DNA of 64,000 bases from Micromonospora sp. WMMD1120 (GCF_029626235.1 NZ_JARUBO010000005.1:5676001-5740000); one strand, 5' to 3'. Positions 38,025 through 50,393 are shown, counted from the first letter of the stretch. A program made the numbers and translations. The notes: generated by a model not told the origin, from the sequence alone.

Positions 38025-39415
38025 CGGCACGCCTCGACCAGGCGGCGGGCCGCGTCGGGGTGCCCGGCCCAGTGGGTGTGCAGGTAGGAGGCGTGCACCC
38101 GGCCGGCGACGAAGCCGTGCGCGGTGTCGTTCCAGCGCCACGCCGGCGCGTCGCCGTGCCCGGGGTCGGTGCTGGTGCGGTGGAACTCGTGGCCGCGTAC
38201 CGCCTCACCGGCGTGGGCCACCGGTGAGCCGGTGACGGCCACCGCCTCCCGGTAGCCGAGGGTGAGCCGGTCGGTCATCCGGGCGGTCGAGGCCAGCCGG
38301 CCGCACATCGGCACGCCGTCCAGGGACCGCCCGAGATAGAGCAGCCCGGCGCACTCGGCGACGATCGGTCCGTCGAAGTCGGCCACCTCGGCGCGCAGCG
38401 TGGCGTTGTCGGCGAGCGCCTGCGCGTACGCCTCGGGGAAGCCGCCGCCGATCACCAGCGCGCGGGCGTCGGCGGGCAGCGTCGGGTCGCGCAGCGGGTC
38501 GACGGTGACGACGTCCGCGCCGGCGGCGGTGAGCAGTTCGGCGGTCTCGGCGTACGAGAAGGTGAAGGCCGGACCACCGGTGAGCGCGACGCGCGGTCGC
38601 CCGACGCCGGCCGGCCCGCCGACGGCCGCGACCGGGTCCCACGCGGGGGTGGTCAGCGGTCCGGCGGTGCGGGCCAGGTCGAGCACGGCGTCGAGATCCA
38701 CGGTGGCCTCGACCAGTTCGGCGAGGGCGGTGACGATGGCCAGGGACTCGGGCGCCCGTTCGGCGACCGGCACCAGCCCGAGGTGCCGGGACGGCGCGGC
38801 CACCTCGGCGGCGCGGGTGACCGCCCCGAGCACCGGCACGCCCACCTCGGCGAGGGCGTCACGCAGCAGCGTCTCGTGTCGGGCCGAGCCGACCCGGTTG
38901 AGGATCACCCCGCCGACACGCACCGCCGGGTCGAACGCGGCCATACCCATCGTCAGCGCGGCGGCGGAGCGGCCCTGCGCGGTGGTGTCCAGCACCAGCA
39001 GCACGGGCGCCCCGACGAGCCGGGCGACGTGCGCGGTGGAGGCGAAGTCGCGCCGGCCCACCGCGCCGTCGTGCAGGCCCATGACGCCCTCCACCACGGC
39101 GATGTCGGCGGGCGTGGGAACGCTCGCGCCGTGCCGCAGCAGGGCGGCGATCCGGTCCGCGCCGACCAGGAACGGGTCGAGGTTGCGCCCGGGTCGCCCG
39201 GCGGCGAGGGCGTGGTAGCCGGGATCGATGTAGTCCGGCCCGACCTTGTGCGGGCTGACCGTCAGGCCCCGGCGACGCAGCGCGGCGAGCAGCCCGGTGG
39301 CCACCGTCGTCTTGCCGTGCCCGCTGGCCGGCGCGGCGACCACCACCCGGGGCAGCGCCCACGGCGCGGCGGGCTCGGCTGCCGCCCGGGGCAGCGCCCA
39401 CGGCGCGGCGCTCAC
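38021..39415 (-). CDS. cobB: Cobyrinate / hydrogenobyrinate a,c-diamide synthase
   Basis: A 464-residue amidotransferase of the CobB/CbiA type. The N-terminal ATP-binding domain has VVVAAPASGHGKTTVATGLL (P-loop about residues 32-39), KVGPDYIDPGYH and VEGVMGLHDG. The C-terminal class I glutaminase-like domain has the nucleophile region GPIVAECAGLLYLGRSLDG (Cys in AECAG) and ends with VHASYLHTHW. It amidates the a and c side chains using glutamine and ATP. The first 25 residues are an extension containing AAPWALPR twice, produced by a 39-base duplication. The GTG shares GTGA with cobO. Confidence 0.93.
   Translation of the reverse strand: MSAAPWALPRAAAEPAAPWALPRVVVAAPASGHGKTTVATGLLAALRRRGLTVSPHKVGPDYIDPGYHALAAGRPGRNLDPFLVGADRIAALLRHGASVPTPADIAVVEGVMGLHDGAVGRRDFASTAHVARLVGAPVLLVLDTTAQGRSAAALTMGMAAFDPAVRVGGVILNRVGSARHETLLRDALAEVGVPVLGAVTRAAEVAAPSRHLGLVPVAERAPESLAIVTALAELVEATVDLDAVLDLARTAGPLTTPAWDPVAAVGGPAGVGRPRVALTGGPAFTFSYAETAELLTAAGADVVTVDPLRDPTLPADARALVIGGGFPEAYAQALADNATLRAEVADFDGPIVAECAGLLYLGRSLDGVPMCGRLASTARMTDRLTLGYREAVAVTGSPVAHAGEAVRGHEFHRTSTDPGHGDAPAWRWNDTAHGFVAGRVHASYLHTHWAGHPDAARRLVEACR
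39346..39410 (-). repeat. 26-bp direct repeat at the start of cobB
   Basis: The 26 bases at 39346-39371 recur exactly at 39385-39410 with a 39-base period. In frame they encode AAPWALPR twice at the very start of CobB, so the enzyme core is untouched. Confidence 0.8.
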
Positions 39416-40023
39416 CACTCGATGCCCTTCTGGCCCTTCTGGCCGGCGTCCATCGGGTGCTTGACCTTGGTCAGCTCGGCGACCAGGTCGGCGGCGGCGA
39501 CCAGGCGCGGGTCGGCGTCCCGGCCGGTGATCACGACGTGCTGGAAGCCGGGCCGGTCGGCGAGCGTGGCGACCACCTCGTCGACGTCCACCCAGCCCCA
39601 CTTCATCGGGTAGGTGAACTCGTCCAACACGTACAGGCCGTAGCGCTCGGCGGCCAGGTCGCGCTGGATCTGCCGCCAACCCTCCAGGGCGTCGGCGGCG
39701 TGGTCGGCCTGGCCGCCGCGCTGGATCCAGGACCAGCCCTCGCCCATCTTGTGCCAGGCCACCGGCGCGCCCTGCCCGGTGCGCTCGTGCACCTCGCCGA
39801 GCGCCCGGAAGGCGTTCTCCTCGCCCACCCGCCACTTGGCGCTCTTGACGAACTGGAACACACCGACCGGCAGGCCGGCCGTCCAGGCCCGCAGCGCCAG
39901 GCCGAAGGCCGCCGTCGACTTGCCCTTCATCTGTCCGGTGTGGACCATCAGCAGTGGCCGGTGCCGCCGCTGCCGGGTGGTCAACCCGTCGGCGGGCACG
40001 TGGCTCGGCTGTCCCTGCGGCAT
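39412..40023 (-). CDS. cobO: Cob(I)yrinic acid a,c-diamide adenosyltransferase
   Basis: A 203-residue CobO/BtuR/CobA-type enzyme that moves the adenosyl group of ATP to cobalt(I). Typical parts: RPLLMVHTGQMKGKSTAAFG (P-loop with GKS), VFQFVKSAKWRVGEENAF, HKMGEGWSWIQRG, VLDEFTYPMKWGWVDVDEV and VVITGRDADPRLVAAADLVA. Length is normal. The ATG follows GGGGGAGGG. A palindromic repeat (40078-40155) separates it from the chelatase gene upstream. Confidence 0.95.
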   Translation of the reverse strand: MPQGQPSHVPADGLTTRQRRHRPLLMVHTGQMKGKSTAAFGLALRAWTAGLPVGVFQFVKSAKWRVGEENAFRALGEVHERTGQGAPVAWHKMGEGWSWIQRGGQADHAADALEGWRQIQRDLAAERYGLYVLDEFTYPMKWGWVDVDEVVATLADRPGFQHVVITGRDADPRLVAAADLVAELTKVKHPMDAGQKGQKGIEW

Positions 40024-40077
40024 CAGCCCTCCCCCGCCCCGGTCCCACCCACACCTACGCCTCCCGCGCCCACGCCT

Positions 40078-40155
40078 CCCGCGATCTTGCGGTTCCTGTT
40101 GCTCATTTGTGCTCTCACGTCCTTTATGCCGGGACAGAAACTGCAAGATCGCGGG
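40078..40155. repeat. Palindromic repeat between chelatase gene and cobO
   Basis: The arm 40078-40099 (beginning CCCGCGATCTTGCGG) is complementary to 40134-40155 at 20 of 22 positions, around a loop of 34 bases that is unusually AT-rich for this DNA. The last codons and the TAA stop of the chelatase gene lie inside the element, so the element supplies the C-terminus RDLAVSVPA. It resembles dispersed REP-like palindromes of Micromonosporaceae, from memory and not from a search. Confidence 0.75.
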
Positions 40156-42280
40156 GGTTTGGGTGGGGGGTCGGGTGGGTGAGGGTGGTCAGGGGGTGTA
40201 CCGGGGCGTTCAGCTGGGTCGCCAGGCGGTTTGCCAGGTTCAGGCGGACCGGTCCGGTCTCGCAGTCGACGACCACGCAGGCCGCGCTCGTCGCGGCCAG
40301 GACCTGTGCCGCTGCCGCCGCCCGATCCAGGGGGCGGGGGCCGGCGGTGGCCCTACCGTCGGTGACGATCAGCACCAGGGGGCGGCGCTTCGGGTCGCGC
40401 AGCCGCTCCACCCGCAGCAGGTCGACGGCGGCGAGCAAACCCTCGGCCAGCGGCGTACGCCCGCCGGTGGGCAGTTCGGCCAGCCGGGTCGAGGCGGCCA
40501 GCACGGACGAGGTGGCCGGCAGCAGCGTCCGCGCGTCGGCGCCCCGGAACGCGATCACCGCGACCTTGTCCCGCCGCTGGTACGCGTCGGTGAGCAGGGC
40601 GAGCACGGCGTCCTTCACGGTGACCATCCGCTGCCGGGCGCCCATCGAGCCGCTGGCGTCCACCACGAACAGCACCAGGTTGCCCTCGCGCCCCTCCCGC
40701 ACCGCCTCCCGGAGGTCCTCCGGGCGCAGCCACAGCGGGCCGGCGAGCCGACCCCGGGTCACCTGGTGCGGCGCGGCGGCGCGCACCGTCGCCGGCAGGT
40801 GCAGCGCGTCGACCCGCCCCGCCGGCAGCCGCGCTCCGGTGGTGCGGCCCCGCCCGGTCCGGGCCCGCGAGCGCCGGCCGGGCACCCCGTCACCCAGGCC
40901 GGGCGCGGTCAGCGTCCGCGCCCGCAACCCACCCCGGGGTACGGCCACCGGCTGCGACTCCCCGCCCCGGACCTGGTCGTCGGCGCCGTCCGCCTGGCCA
41001 CCTGCCGTGCCCGCGTCCCGCCCGTCGCCCCGGTCGTCCACCGGACGCTGCGGACGGTTGTCGGCTGCGGCCGGGCCGTCGGGCGTCGTCGAGTGTTCGC
41101 CCGTCCCGGATTCACCCTGGTCCAGGCTGTCACCACCATCGCCGCCCCGCGGACCGCCGACCGGGCCGTCGTCACGGATCGGGCCACCACCGGTCGGGCC
41201 GCCACCGGTCGGACCACCGCCGTCGGGGCCACTGTCGTCCGGGCCGCCGTCGTCCGGGTCGTCGGGGTGGGCGTCCTCGGCGCGTCGCAACGCCTCGTCG
41301 AGGCGCTTCTCGTCCAACCCGGGGGTGTCGAACGGGTCACGACGGCGACGGTGCGGCAGGGCCAGCCGAGCGGCCACCCGGACGTCGTCGACGGTGACGC
41401 GGTCCCGGCCGTGCCAGGCCGCGTGCGCGAGGGCGGTACGGGCGGTGACGATGTCGGCGCGCATCCCGTCCACGTCGAACGCCGCGCACACCTCCGCGAT
41501 CTGCCGCAGCGCGGCGTCCGGGAGCCGTACCCCGGGCAGCCGCTCGCGGGCGGCGGCCACCTGGGCGGCGATCTCCGCGTCGGCGTCCGCCCAGCGGGCG
41601 GCGAAGCCGACCGGATCGGCGTCGGCGGCGAGCCGGCGCCGGACCACCTCGACCCGGATCTCCGGGTCCCGGCTGGCGTTCACCTCGACTGTCAACCCGA
41701 ACCGGTCGAGCAGCTGCGGGCGCAGCTCCCCCTCCTCCGGGTTCATCGTGCCGACCAGCAGGAACCGGGCCGCGTGGCTGACCGAGACGCCCTCACGCTC
41801 GACGTGGCTGCGACCCATCGCCGCGGCGTCGAGCAGCAGGTCGACGAGGTGGTCGTGCAGCAGGTTGACCTCGTCGACGTAGAGCACGCCCCGGTGCGCG
41901 GCGGCGAGCAGGCCCGGTTCGAAGGCGCGTACCCCCTCGCCAATCGCCTTCTCCAGGTCCAGCGCGCCGACCACCCGGTCCTCGGCGGCGCCGACCGGCA
42001 GCTCCACCAGCCGCGCCGGGCGGGTCTCGGCGGTCGCCCCGGCGGGATGAGGGCCGTCCGGGCAGGCCGGGTCGGGCTCGGCCGGGTCACAGCCGAAGCG
42101 GCAGTCGACCACCCGGCGCACCGGTGGCAGCAGCGCGGCGAGCGCCCGCACGGCGGTGGACTTGGCGGTGCCCTTCTCGCCCCGGACCAGCACCCCGCCG
42201 ATCGCCGGCGAGACCGCGTTGAGCAGCAGCGCCAACCGCATGTCGGCCATGCCGAGCACCGCGCTGAAGGGGTACGTCAC
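40124..42280 (-). CDS. Cobalt/magnesium-chelatase AAA+ and VWA subunit (ChlI-ChlD fusion)
   Basis: A 718-residue chelatase motor. Residues 1-300 are the AAA+ ChlI-like domain, with Walker [11 protein letters not shown] (about 33-42), Walker [18 protein letters not shown] and sensor [20 protein letters not shown]. Residues 330-480 are an acidic and Gly/Pro-rich linker, as in ChlD/CobT proteins. Residues 530-718 are a von Willebrand A domain with a full MIDAS (VDASGSMG, plus TDGRATAG). It should power metal insertion by CobN, as in actinobacteria that lack CobS and CobT. The GTG follows AGAGGG. The C-terminal nine residues come from a palindromic repeat. Confidence 0.92.
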   Translation of the reverse strand: MTYPFSAVLGMADMRLALLLNAVSPAIGGVLVRGEKGTAKSTAVRALAALLPPVRRVVDCRFGCDPAEPDPACPDGPHPAGATAETRPARLVELPVGAAEDRVVGALDLEKAIGEGVRAFEPGLLAAAHRGVLYVDEVNLLHDHLVDLLLDAAAMGRSHVEREGVSVSHAARFLLVGTMNPEEGELRPQLLDRFGLTVEVNASRDPEIRVEVVRRRLAADADPVGFAARWADADAEIAAQVAAARERLPGVRLPDAALRQIAEVCAAFDVDGMRADIVTARTALAHAAWHGRDRVTVDDVRVAARLALPHRRRRDPFDTPGLDEKRLDEALRRAEDAHPDDPDDGGPDDSGPDGGGPTGGGPTGGGPIRDDGPVGGPRGGDGGDSLDQGESGTGEHSTTPDGPAAADNRPQRPVDDRGDGRDAGTAGGQADGADDQVRGGESQPVAVPRGGLRARTLTAPGLGDGVPGRRSRARTGRGRTTGARLPAGRVDALHLPATVRAAAPHQVTRGRLAGPLWLRPEDLREAVREGREGNLVLFVVDASGSMGARQRMVTVKDAVLALLTDAYQRRDKVAVIAFRGADARTLLPATSSVLAASTRLAELPTGGRTPLAEGLLAAVDLLRVERLRDPKRRPLVLIVTDGRATAGPRPLDRAAAAAQVLAATSAACVVVDCETGPVRLNLANRLATQLNAPVHPLTTLTHPTPHPNPRDLAVSVPA

Positions 42281-42293
42281 TGGGCCCTCTTTC

Positions 42294-42336
42294 GTTCGCG
42301 ACTGCGGGGCTCGCAAGACCGGCTCACTCCTCGCGC

Positions 42337-42340
<4 letters not shown>
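42294..42340 (-). repeat. 47-bp intercistronic repeat, copy 2
   Basis: It matches 549-595 at 45 of 47 bases. As in copy 1, the TGA stop of the upstream gene (here cobN, 42337-42339) lies at bases 2-4 of the element, and the next gene starts about 13 bases beyond its end with its own ribosome site. Confidence 0.8.
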
Positions 42341-46005
<3,665 letters not shown>

Positions 46006-46091
46006 GGTGGGCTCCGGAGGGTGACGACCCGGCCGCCACGCGGGCGACAGGGACGATGCGGGTGGGTGCGACGAGCCGGGAGGGTGGCGGA

Positions 46092-46187
46092 TTACCGCTG
46101 CCGGGCGCGCGCGTCCTCGGGTCCGCCGGAGCGGCGGCTGCGCTGATGACGACGATGTTCGTCGATGAATGAGACGCTGTGCGTCAT
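46092..46187 (-). CDS. 31-codon ORF between the cobalamin riboswitch and cobN
   Basis: ATG with a strong GAGGAGG site, encoding 31 residues that begin MTHSVSFIDEHRRHQRSRRS, ending in TAA. The peptide is rich in Arg and His and has no known domain. It lies between the riboswitch 3' end (about 46225) and cobN (46005). It may be a leader peptide whose translation is what the riboswitch controls, with coupling or readthrough to cobN, or a small metal-binding protein. It is too short for homology judgement by eye. Confidence 0.5.
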   Translation of the reverse strand: MTHSVSFIDEHRRHQRSRRSGGPEDARARQR

Positions 46188-46224
46188 CCGGTCCTCCTCG
46201 GGTGTCCACGCCCTGGGGCACATC

Positions 46225-46400
46225 CCGACGGCCGAAGTATCCTGGCTTCCGGATCGACGCTCTCCCCCGGCCTTCCAACCGCAGACACACGGTCGTGACT
46301 CACGAGGGGGGATCACTCCCCGGTGACAGTGGCGGGACCGCGTCGGAATCGCACCGACTTCCTTCACTGCCGTCAGGCCGCGAATGCTGCCACACCCGCG
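46225..46400 (-). ncRNA. Cobalamin riboswitch
   Basis: On the minus strand the conserved core is unmistakable: GGAAGTCGGTGCGATTCCGA followed by CGCGGTCCCGCCACTGTCA (the B12 box, about 46323-46363), with GGCAGTGAAGG just 5' of it. The 3' conserved part GATCCGGAAGCCAGGATAC follows near 46238-46256. It senses adenosylcobalamin and would switch off the downstream cob operon. The ribosome site of the 31-codon ORF (46190-46198) lies about 30 bases after the 3' element, so control may be translational; no clear terminator was seen. Exact ends are estimates. Confidence 0.9.
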
Positions 46401-46913
46401 CGCCGCCGGTCAACGCCGGCCCGGGCCCTGCCAGGCGGGCGCCAACCATCGCCAGTTGTCGATCGGCCTGCGCGTCGACGCCTGCCACGCAGCGCCCCGG
46501 ATCGATCCCCCACGCCCTTTGCTCTGCCTACCCGGACGCACCGGTGACCGACCGTCACCGGTGCGTCGGGATAAGCAGAGCAAAGGACGCGCATGGCTGT
46601 TCGGGGCCGCGCGAGCGCCCCTTCTGGCCTGCGCCGACGATCCCGCCGGGCGGGCGCGCGACGGCCCGGTCACCTCGGATCGGCGCGGGCCGGGCCACCG
46701 TCCGCCGTCGATCCCGGAGGTCGATCATCATCGTCGCCGTGCGAATCCGGCACCTCGCCGGTCGGGTCCGACGCTGTCCGGGCGACCCGGGCCGGGAGGC
46801 GGTTCCGACCGGCTCGCCATGGTCACCGACGGACCGGGCAGTGTGATGATCGACGCTGGGCAGAGCCCGCCGGTCCCGGTCAGCCGTCCAGGCCACCCCC
46901 GGGCCGTCCGGTC
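46401..46913. other. Long intergenic region upstream of the cobalamin riboswitch
   Basis: About 510 bases. It holds the 5' promoter region of the cob operon, a very strong palindrome at 46513-46590 (listed separately) and some 320 bases of GC-rich DNA with open frames on several strands but no credible gene start. Confidence 0.5.
46513..46590. repeat. Near-perfect long palindrome
   Basis: The left arm (46513-46548, reading CGCCCTTTGCTCTGCC...) and the right arm (46554-46590) are complementary over about 36 bases with only three or four mismatches and a 5-base loop. The centre is CACCGGTGAC-N5-GTCACCGGTG. This is the strongest inverted repeat in the window. It may serve as a bidirectional terminator or be a mobile REP-like element. 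Confidence 0.8.
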
Positions 46914-47249
46914 TCAGCGGGCGCGCCGCTCCGGGTGCGCGCGGTTCCACACCCGCATCCGCTCCGGATAGCCGGTGCGCGCCGCCTCGTACAGCGGCAC
47001 CGCGTGCTTTCGGGCGATGCTCCCCGCCGCGCGCGGCGTGCCGGTCCGGCGACGGATCCACTCGCCGTCGTGGGCGATCGCCACCACGGTGGTGTCCGTG
47101 GCCGTCGTCTCCGGCTCCAGGTAGAACTCCACCCCACGCCGGGTGGTGACGAACGTCTCCAGCGCCGCGAGGTCGTCGCGGGTCGCCTCCCGATCCAGCT
47201 TCGTCGGGGTCGCCTCGACGCCCCGTGACCGGCGACTGAACCAGCCCAT
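46914..47249 (-). CDS. Conserved small protein of unknown function (111 aa)
   Basis: A 111-residue soluble protein starting MGWFSRRSRG. Blocks such as ETFVTTRRGVEFYLEPET, TTVVAIAHDGEWIRRR and HAVPLYEAARTGYPERMRVW look conserved and, from memory, resemble a family common in actinobacteria without a known role. The ATG follows GAGAGGGG. It is divergent from the sigma factor gene with 118 bases between, so both promoters share that space. Confidence 0.65.
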   Translation of the reverse strand: MGWFSRRSRGVEATPTKLDREATRDDLAALETFVTTRRGVEFYLEPETTATDTTVVAIAHDGEWIRRRTGTPRAAGSIARKHAVPLYEAARTGYPERMRVWNRAHPERRAR

Positions 47250-47367
47250 GACCCGCCCCTCTCCTCGACGCCCTCCAGTTCAGCACCGCAACCTGGCAAT
47301 ACGCTGCGTGCCGGATGGGAGCAGGCTGACCCACGGCGGATGGAACCACCGGCGGGTGACCGGTGTC

Positions 47368-47949
47368 ATGAGGGTGCTGCGAACGGAGGTCGCCCTGGAC
47401 GACGACGCGCTCGTCACCCGCGCTCAGGCCGGTGACCTGGAGGCCTACGACCTCCTGGTCGCTCGGCACACCGCGTCCGCGTACCGGACGGCGGTGCTGC
47501 TCGGTGCCGGCGCGGACTCCGAGGACGTCGTCCAGGAGGCGTTCGTGAAGGCGTACCGCACGCTGGCCCGGTATCGCGGCGACGGGTCCTTCCGGTCCTG
47601 GCTGCTCGCGATCGTCGCCAACGAGACCCGCAACCTGCACCGCTCCCGTGGCCGGCGCGACGGGCTCGTCCTACGGGCCGCGGCGGCGCGCCCGGACGCC
47701 GATGTCGCCGGGGACGGGGCCTTCGACGCCGTCCTGGCCGGGGAGCGCCGGGCCGCGCTGGTGGAGGCCCTGCGACAACTGCCGGTACGCGACCGCGAGG
47801 TGATCGTCTGCCGGTTCTTCCTCGACCTCACCGAGGAGGAGACAGCGCGGATGCTCGGCTGGCCCCGGGGCACCGTGAAGTCGCGCACCTCCCGGGCGCT
47901 GACGAAACTCCGCGGCCTGCTCGACCGGGAGGGGATCCGGCATGGGTGA
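47368..47949 (+). CDS. ECF-type RNA polymerase sigma factor
   Basis: A 193-residue ECF sigma factor. Region 2 spans about residues 25-95 (DLLVARHTASAYRTAVLLG, ADSEDVVQEAFVKAYRTL, FRSWLLAIVANETRNLHRS). Region 4 is at 130-185 (ALRQLPVRDREVIVCRFFLD, EEETARMLGWPRGTVKSRTS). Length and the SEDVVQEAF form are typical. The ATG is plausible; no strong ribosome site was seen. Its stop overlaps the next gene by 8 bases, and that gene probably encodes the partner that controls it. Confidence 0.9.
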   Translation: MRVLRTEVALDDDALVTRAQAGDLEAYDLLVARHTASAYRTAVLLGAGADSEDVVQEAFVKAYRTLARYRGDGSFRSWLLAIVANETRNLHRSRGRRDGLVLRAAAARPDADVAGDGAFDAVLAGERRAALVEALRQLPVRDREVIVCRFFLDLTEEETARMLGWPRGTVKSRTSRALTKLRGLLDREGIRHG

Positions 47950-48658
47950 GCTCGAACGGGAGCTGCGCGAGCTGGCCGGCTGGCTGGACACGCCCGATCC
48001 GCCCGACGTGCGGGCCCGGGTCCGCGTACGCCTCGGGAAGCCGGCGCCCCGGCGGCGGTGGCGTCCGGTGGCAGCGGCGGCGGTCGTCGCCCTGGTGGTG
48101 GCCGTGACGCCGCCGACCCGGGCGGCCGTCGCCGACGCCGTCACCGGGCTGCTGCGCTTCGCCGGCGTGCGCGTCGCCGTCGGGCCCGCCCCGACGCCAC
48201 CCGACGCCACCCCGTCGCCGCTACCCGGGCAACGGGCCGTCACCCTGGACGAGGCGCGACGGATGGTGCGGTTCCCGATCCGGGTGCCGGCGGTGCTGGG
48301 CCCGCCCGAGCGGGTGCTGGTCGCCGACCCGGACGCCGACGGCCGCTACCGGGTGGCGACGCTGCTCTACGACCGGGGCGCGGTACGCGTCGACGCGTTC
48401 GACGGGCGTCTCGACCTGTCCTTCCACAAGAAGGTGTCGCCACCGGGGGTGGACTGGACCCAGGTCCACGGCGACTTCGCCATCTGGGTCGACGGCCCGC
48501 ACGTGCTCTCCTACGTGGACCGGGCGGGTGACGTCCGCCGGGAGACCGCCCGGCTGGCCGGCTCGACGCTGATCTGGCAGGACGACGACGTCAGCTACCG
48601 GCTGGAGGGCGCCCTGACCAAGGCCGGGGCGATCGAGATCGCCCAATCGCTGCGGTGA
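47942..48658 (+). CDS. Membrane protein co-expressed with the sigma factor (possible anti-sigma)
   Basis: A 238-residue protein. Residues 1-35 are a short cytoplasmic part (ERELRELAGWLDTPDPPDVR) with no HxxxCxxC zinc motif. One transmembrane helix is at about residues 40-58 (PVAAAAVVALVVAVT). Residues 95-238 form an exported domain (VTLDEARRMVRFPIRVPAVL, then a beta-rich part ending TKAGAIEIAQSLR) resembling DUF4367-type domains of anti-sigma partners. The ATG overlaps the sigma gene stop (ATGGGTGA). Anti-sigma function is inferred from position and topology. Confidence 0.65.
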   Translation: MGELERELRELAGWLDTPDPPDVRARVRVRLGKPAPRRRWRPVAAAAVVALVVAVTPPTRAAVADAVTGLLRFAGVRVAVGPAPTPPDATPSPLPGQRAVTLDEARRMVRFPIRVPAVLGPPERVLVADPDADGRYRVATLLYDRGAVRVDAFDGRLDLSFHKKVSPPGVDWTQVHGDFAIWVDGPHVLSYVDRAGDVRRETARLAGSTLIWQDDDVSYRLEGALTKAGAIEIAQSLR

Positions 48659-48725
48659 GCGGGAACCCGGCCGCCCCGGGCGGTGTCGACAGAGCAGATT
48701 CGTCGACACGTACCGGAGGGGTGAG

Positions 48726-49226
48726 ATGGGTTTGTGGAGCAGGGCGCTGGCCGCGTCCACGGCGGTCCTGATCGCGGGCTGCACCACCGCGAACAGCGAC
48801 GCCGCGACGCCGTCGTCGGGCGCTACCGCCAGCCCGGCGGGCTGCGCGACCCGGGTGGAGACCGGCGCGCTGCCGGACTGGGCGGACGCCGGGTTCCACG
48901 GGGACACCCGCCCGCCGCACGTCTTCGGGGCGAAGGGTGACATCGTGGCGGTGCTGTTCGCCCATCCGCTGCGGGTGACCCGCACGGACGGGTCGAACAA
49001 CAAGATCCTGTGGGTGGCCCGCGCCACCACGGCGTCGTCCGACCCGGCGGCACCGGCGACCCTGGTGATCACGGCGACGCGGGACGGCACCGACACCACG
49101 GTGACCCGGGAGGTGGCCGGCGGCCCCGGCCCCTCGATCATCGACCTACCCGAAGCCGGCTGCTGGCGCCTGAACCTACGCTGGTCCGGCCACACCGACA
49201 CCATAAACCTGACCTACGCCCCATAA
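48726..49226 (+). CDS. Secreted lipoprotein of unknown function (166 aa)
   Basis: A 166-residue lipoprotein. The signal peptide ends in the lipobox LIAGC at residues 16-20, followed by a Ser/Thr/Ala linker. The mature part (residues 38-166) has one possible disulfide (GCATRVETG with AGCWRLNLRW) and beta-rich segments. The ATG follows GGAGGGGTGAG. It comes 67 bases after the putative anti-sigma gene and may share the transcript. No enzyme motif was recognised. Confidence 0.75.
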   Translation: MGLWSRALAASTAVLIAGCTTANSDAATPSSGATASPAGCATRVETGALPDWADAGFHGDTRPPHVFGAKGDIVAVLFAHPLRVTRTDGSNNKILWVARATTASSDPAAPATLVITATRDGTDTTVTREVAGGPGPSIIDLPEAGCWRLNLRWSGHTDTINLTYAP

Positions 49227-49273
49227 CCCCCCACCCCGACCTCGCCACCCTGCCCGCGTCCCCCGCGCCCACC

Positions 49274-49334
49274 GTTGATCATGAAGTTATCGCCGCGACA
49301 CGCCGACGTCCGTGGCAACAACTTCATGATCAAC
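49274..49334. repeat. Palindromic repeat between convergent genes
   Basis: GTTGATCATGAAGTTATCGCC (49274-49294) is complementary to 49314-49334 at 19 of 21 positions, with a 19-base loop. It lies between the lipoprotein gene and the convergent aldo/keto reductase gene, where it can terminate both. Its arms are AT-rich compared with the surroundings. It belongs to a different family from the palindromes at 10239, 40078 and 46513. Confidence 0.75.
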
Positions 49335-49335
49335 C

Positions 49336-49381
<46 letters not shown>

Positions 49382-49420
49382 GCGGGACAGGGCCGGGGGT
49401 GGGGGCGGGGGGCGGGGGGG

Positions 49421-50320
49421 TTAGCTGAGGGTCGTCAGGTCTTTGGGGGTCAGGCGGAGGGAGGCGGCGGCGATGTTCTCGGTGAGGTGGGCCGGGTCGC
49501 CGGTGCCGGGGATGGCCAACACGTGCGGGCCCTGGTGCAGGGTCCAGGCCAGGCGTACCTGCTGCGGGGTGGCGTCGTGGGCGCGGGCGACCGCCTCGAC
49601 CGCCGCGTTCCGCGCGGCGCCCGCGCCCGCCTCGCGGGCGGTGCCGGCCAGCGCGAAGAACGGCACGTACGCGATGCCCCGCGCGCCGCAGAGCCGGACG
49701 ACGGCATCCTGCTGCTCCCGGTAGGCGTCCACGCCGTAGTTGTTCTGCACGCAGACCACCGGCGCGACGGCCGCCACCTCGTCCAGGTGCTCGGCGCGGA
49801 CATTGGAGAGGCCGAGGTGCCGGATGAGGCCGGCGTCGCGCAGCTCGGCGAGCGCGCCGAACCGGTCGACGAGCGGCGCCGCGCCCGCTTCCCGGCCGAG
49901 GCGCAGGTTCACCACGTCGAGGTGGTCGCGGCCGAGCCGGCGCAGGTTCTCCTCGACCTGGGCCCGTAGTTGCGCGGGGGTGCGTGCCTCGGTGAAGCCC
50001 TGCTGTCGGTCGTACCCGAAACCGACCTTGGTGGCGATCACCAGATCCTCCGGGTACGGCCTGAGCGCCGCGCGGATCAGCTCGGTGGCGTAGCGGGCCG
50101 GGCCGGTGCCCACTCTCAGGGTGCCGCCGGGCGAGACGTAGAACGCGGCGGTGTCGATGTGGTTGACGCCCAGCTCGACGGCGCGCCGCAGCACCGCGAC
50201 GGCCCGGTCGCGGTCCGGGTTCGCGGTGATCCGCATGGACCCGAAGCCCATCCGGCGCACGGTGCGGTCGCCCAGGGTCCAGGTGCCCGCCGCGGCGGCG
50301 GTGATCTCGTCGGTTGGCAT
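49421..50320 (-). CDS. Aldo/keto reductase
   Basis: A 299-residue NADPH-dependent oxidoreductase with a TIM barrel. Seen: MGFGSMRIT start, NHIDTAAFY (catalytic Asp and Tyr), DLVIATKVGF (catalytic Lys), DHLDVVNLRLG (the usual His position is Asn), and VLAIPGTGDPAHLTENI (the NADPH phosphate loop, AKR13-like IPG form). The substrate is unknown. The ATG at 50320 begins a normal-length protein. It is convergent with the lipoprotein gene across a palindrome and microsatellite. Confidence 0.88.
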   Translation of the reverse strand: MPTDEITAAAAGTWTLGDRTVRRMGFGSMRITANPDRDRAVAVLRRAVELGVNHIDTAAFYVSPGGTLRVGTGPARYATELIRAALRPYPEDLVIATKVGFGYDRQQGFTEARTPAQLRAQVEENLRRLGRDHLDVVNLRLGREAGAAPLVDRFGALAELRDAGLIRHLGLSNVRAEHLDEVAAVAPVVCVQNNYGVDAYREQQDAVVRLCGARGIAYVPFFALAGTAREAGAGAARNAAVEAVARAHDATPQQVRLAWTLHQGPHVLAIPGTGDPAHLTENIAAASLRLTPKDLTTLS

Positions 50321-50393
50321 CGGGCGACGGTAACGAGCCCTGGTGCGCGGCGCAGTCGGCCGCGCGCCCGATACCGCTCGGCACCGGTATGGG

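Noticed and set aside
46555-47640. 361-codon minus-strand frame covering the conserved 111-residue gene and part of the sigma factor gene
   Set aside because: It overlaps two better-supported genes on different frames and includes the arm of a palindrome.
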